Origin: JANLTX01 sp049840835
Lineage (GTDB): Bacteria > Armatimonadota > Armatimonadia > Armatimonadales > Armatimonadaceae
Assembly (NCBI GenBank): GCA_049840835.1
Contig: JASGJG010000036.1
Coordinates: 62,001 to 126,000 of the forward strand
Direction of reading: 5' to 3'
Length of the DNA stretch: 64,000 nt
Below, piece by piece: positions 63,934 to 64,000 of this stretch. The notes below the pieces were generated by a model. That model was not told where the DNA came from, ran no database searches, and saw only the letters and a list, made by a program, of their open reading frames with translations. The translations under genes were made by a program, and so were the position numbers. Position 1 is the first letter of the stretch; each line of letters begins with the position of its first letter.

Positions 63934-64000
63934 TTACTGAGTCTGGTCCTTAGCGATCTGGGTGATGATCTCGCTGGTGACCATCTCCTTCGCGGGTGTT
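63934..64000 (-). CDS. C-terminal end of a gene running off the window
   Basis: The last 21 codons, ending IAKDQTQ and TAA at 63934-63936, are open to the window edge. The preceding sequence reads TPAKEMVTSEIIT on the minus strand. Too short to identify. It has the same orientation as the 414-residue protein downstream. Confidence 0.4.
   Translation of the reverse strand, partial: TPAKEMVTSEIITQIAKDQTQ

Noticed and set aside
1..64000. tRNA or rRNA genes
   Set aside because: No cloverleaf-like sequence with GGTTCGAATC-type arms or rRNA segments was noticed in the gaps; a covariance-model scan would be decisive.

Overview
The window is one stretch of a moderately GC-rich bacterial chromosome. 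The gene content suggests a diderm of the Armatimonadota (Armatimonas-like) or a close relative. Supporting points are an outer-membrane-type beta-barrel protein ending in Phe, a csaB pyruvyl transferase beside a DUF5693-type membrane protein, a copper-amine-oxidase-N ('stalk') domain protein, an FtsW-PBP fusion, and standard rpsF-ssb-rpsR, lysA and ispE genes. The taxonomic call is inference; I could run no searches. I saw no rRNA, tRNA or CRISPR array.

Layout. 0-7.4 kb: an AbiEii-like nucleotidyltransferase with its partner, a DinB protein, the stalk-domain protein, a clan GH-A glycoside hydrolase, a coiled-coil membrane protein and a zinc alcohol dehydrogenase. 7.4-12.2 kb: an AT-rich orphan, the SEDS glycosyltransferase/transpeptidase fusion (frameshifted at a G10 tract) and the rpsF-ssb-rpsR operon. 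12.2-20.3 kb: two DinB genes, a LOG protein, then lysA - HExxH protein - ispE - MobA-like nucleotidyltransferase on the plus strand, a GyrI-like protein and a GNAT. 20.3-35.2 kb: one long operon of two tandem WGR-DUF4132 proteins, a MoxR ATPase, a DUF5682 protein, a VWA protein and a two-SWIM-motif protein. It matches in content and order the uncharacterised Escherichia coli molR/yehI-yehL-yehM-yehP-yehQ locus as I remember it. 35.2-41.8 kb: an epimerase fused to a CBM9-like domain, a Uma2-type nuclease, an enolase-superfamily protein, an IS200-type transposase in hairpin repeats, a DUF1611 protein and a GT1 glycosyltransferase. 41.8-46.4 kb: an AT-rich gene bounded by palindromes and a six-gene membrane-protein operon. 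46.4-53.9 kb: an accessory island with a 602-bp IS200-type element with 64-bp inverted ends, an orphan primase-helicase with a palindromic operator, and a two-gene ATPase/TPR module bounded by inverted hairpin repeats and preceded by a 30-bp palindrome over its promoter. 53.9-64 kb: an envelope cluster (beta-barrel, csaB, DUF5693), an M48 peptidase, a rhomboid protease and unknown genes.

Three themes cut across the window. (1) Multi-hairpin GC-rich palindromic elements of several families sit between genes, around cargo genes, and in frame inside coding sequences of at least three genes. (2) Many otherwise well-preserved genes carry single-base frameshifts (FtsW-PBP fusion, both WGR proteins, primase-helicase, DUF5693, M48). 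They often lie at homopolymers and several compensate each other. Uncorrected read errors are the simplest explanation, although the second WGR copy and the DUF5693 gene carry so many that real decay is possible. (3) Two NTPase-centred modules of unknown role, the MoxR/VWA/WGR operon and the ATPase-TPR pair, are the best candidates for an undescribed biological system, with defence or stress response as the working guess.
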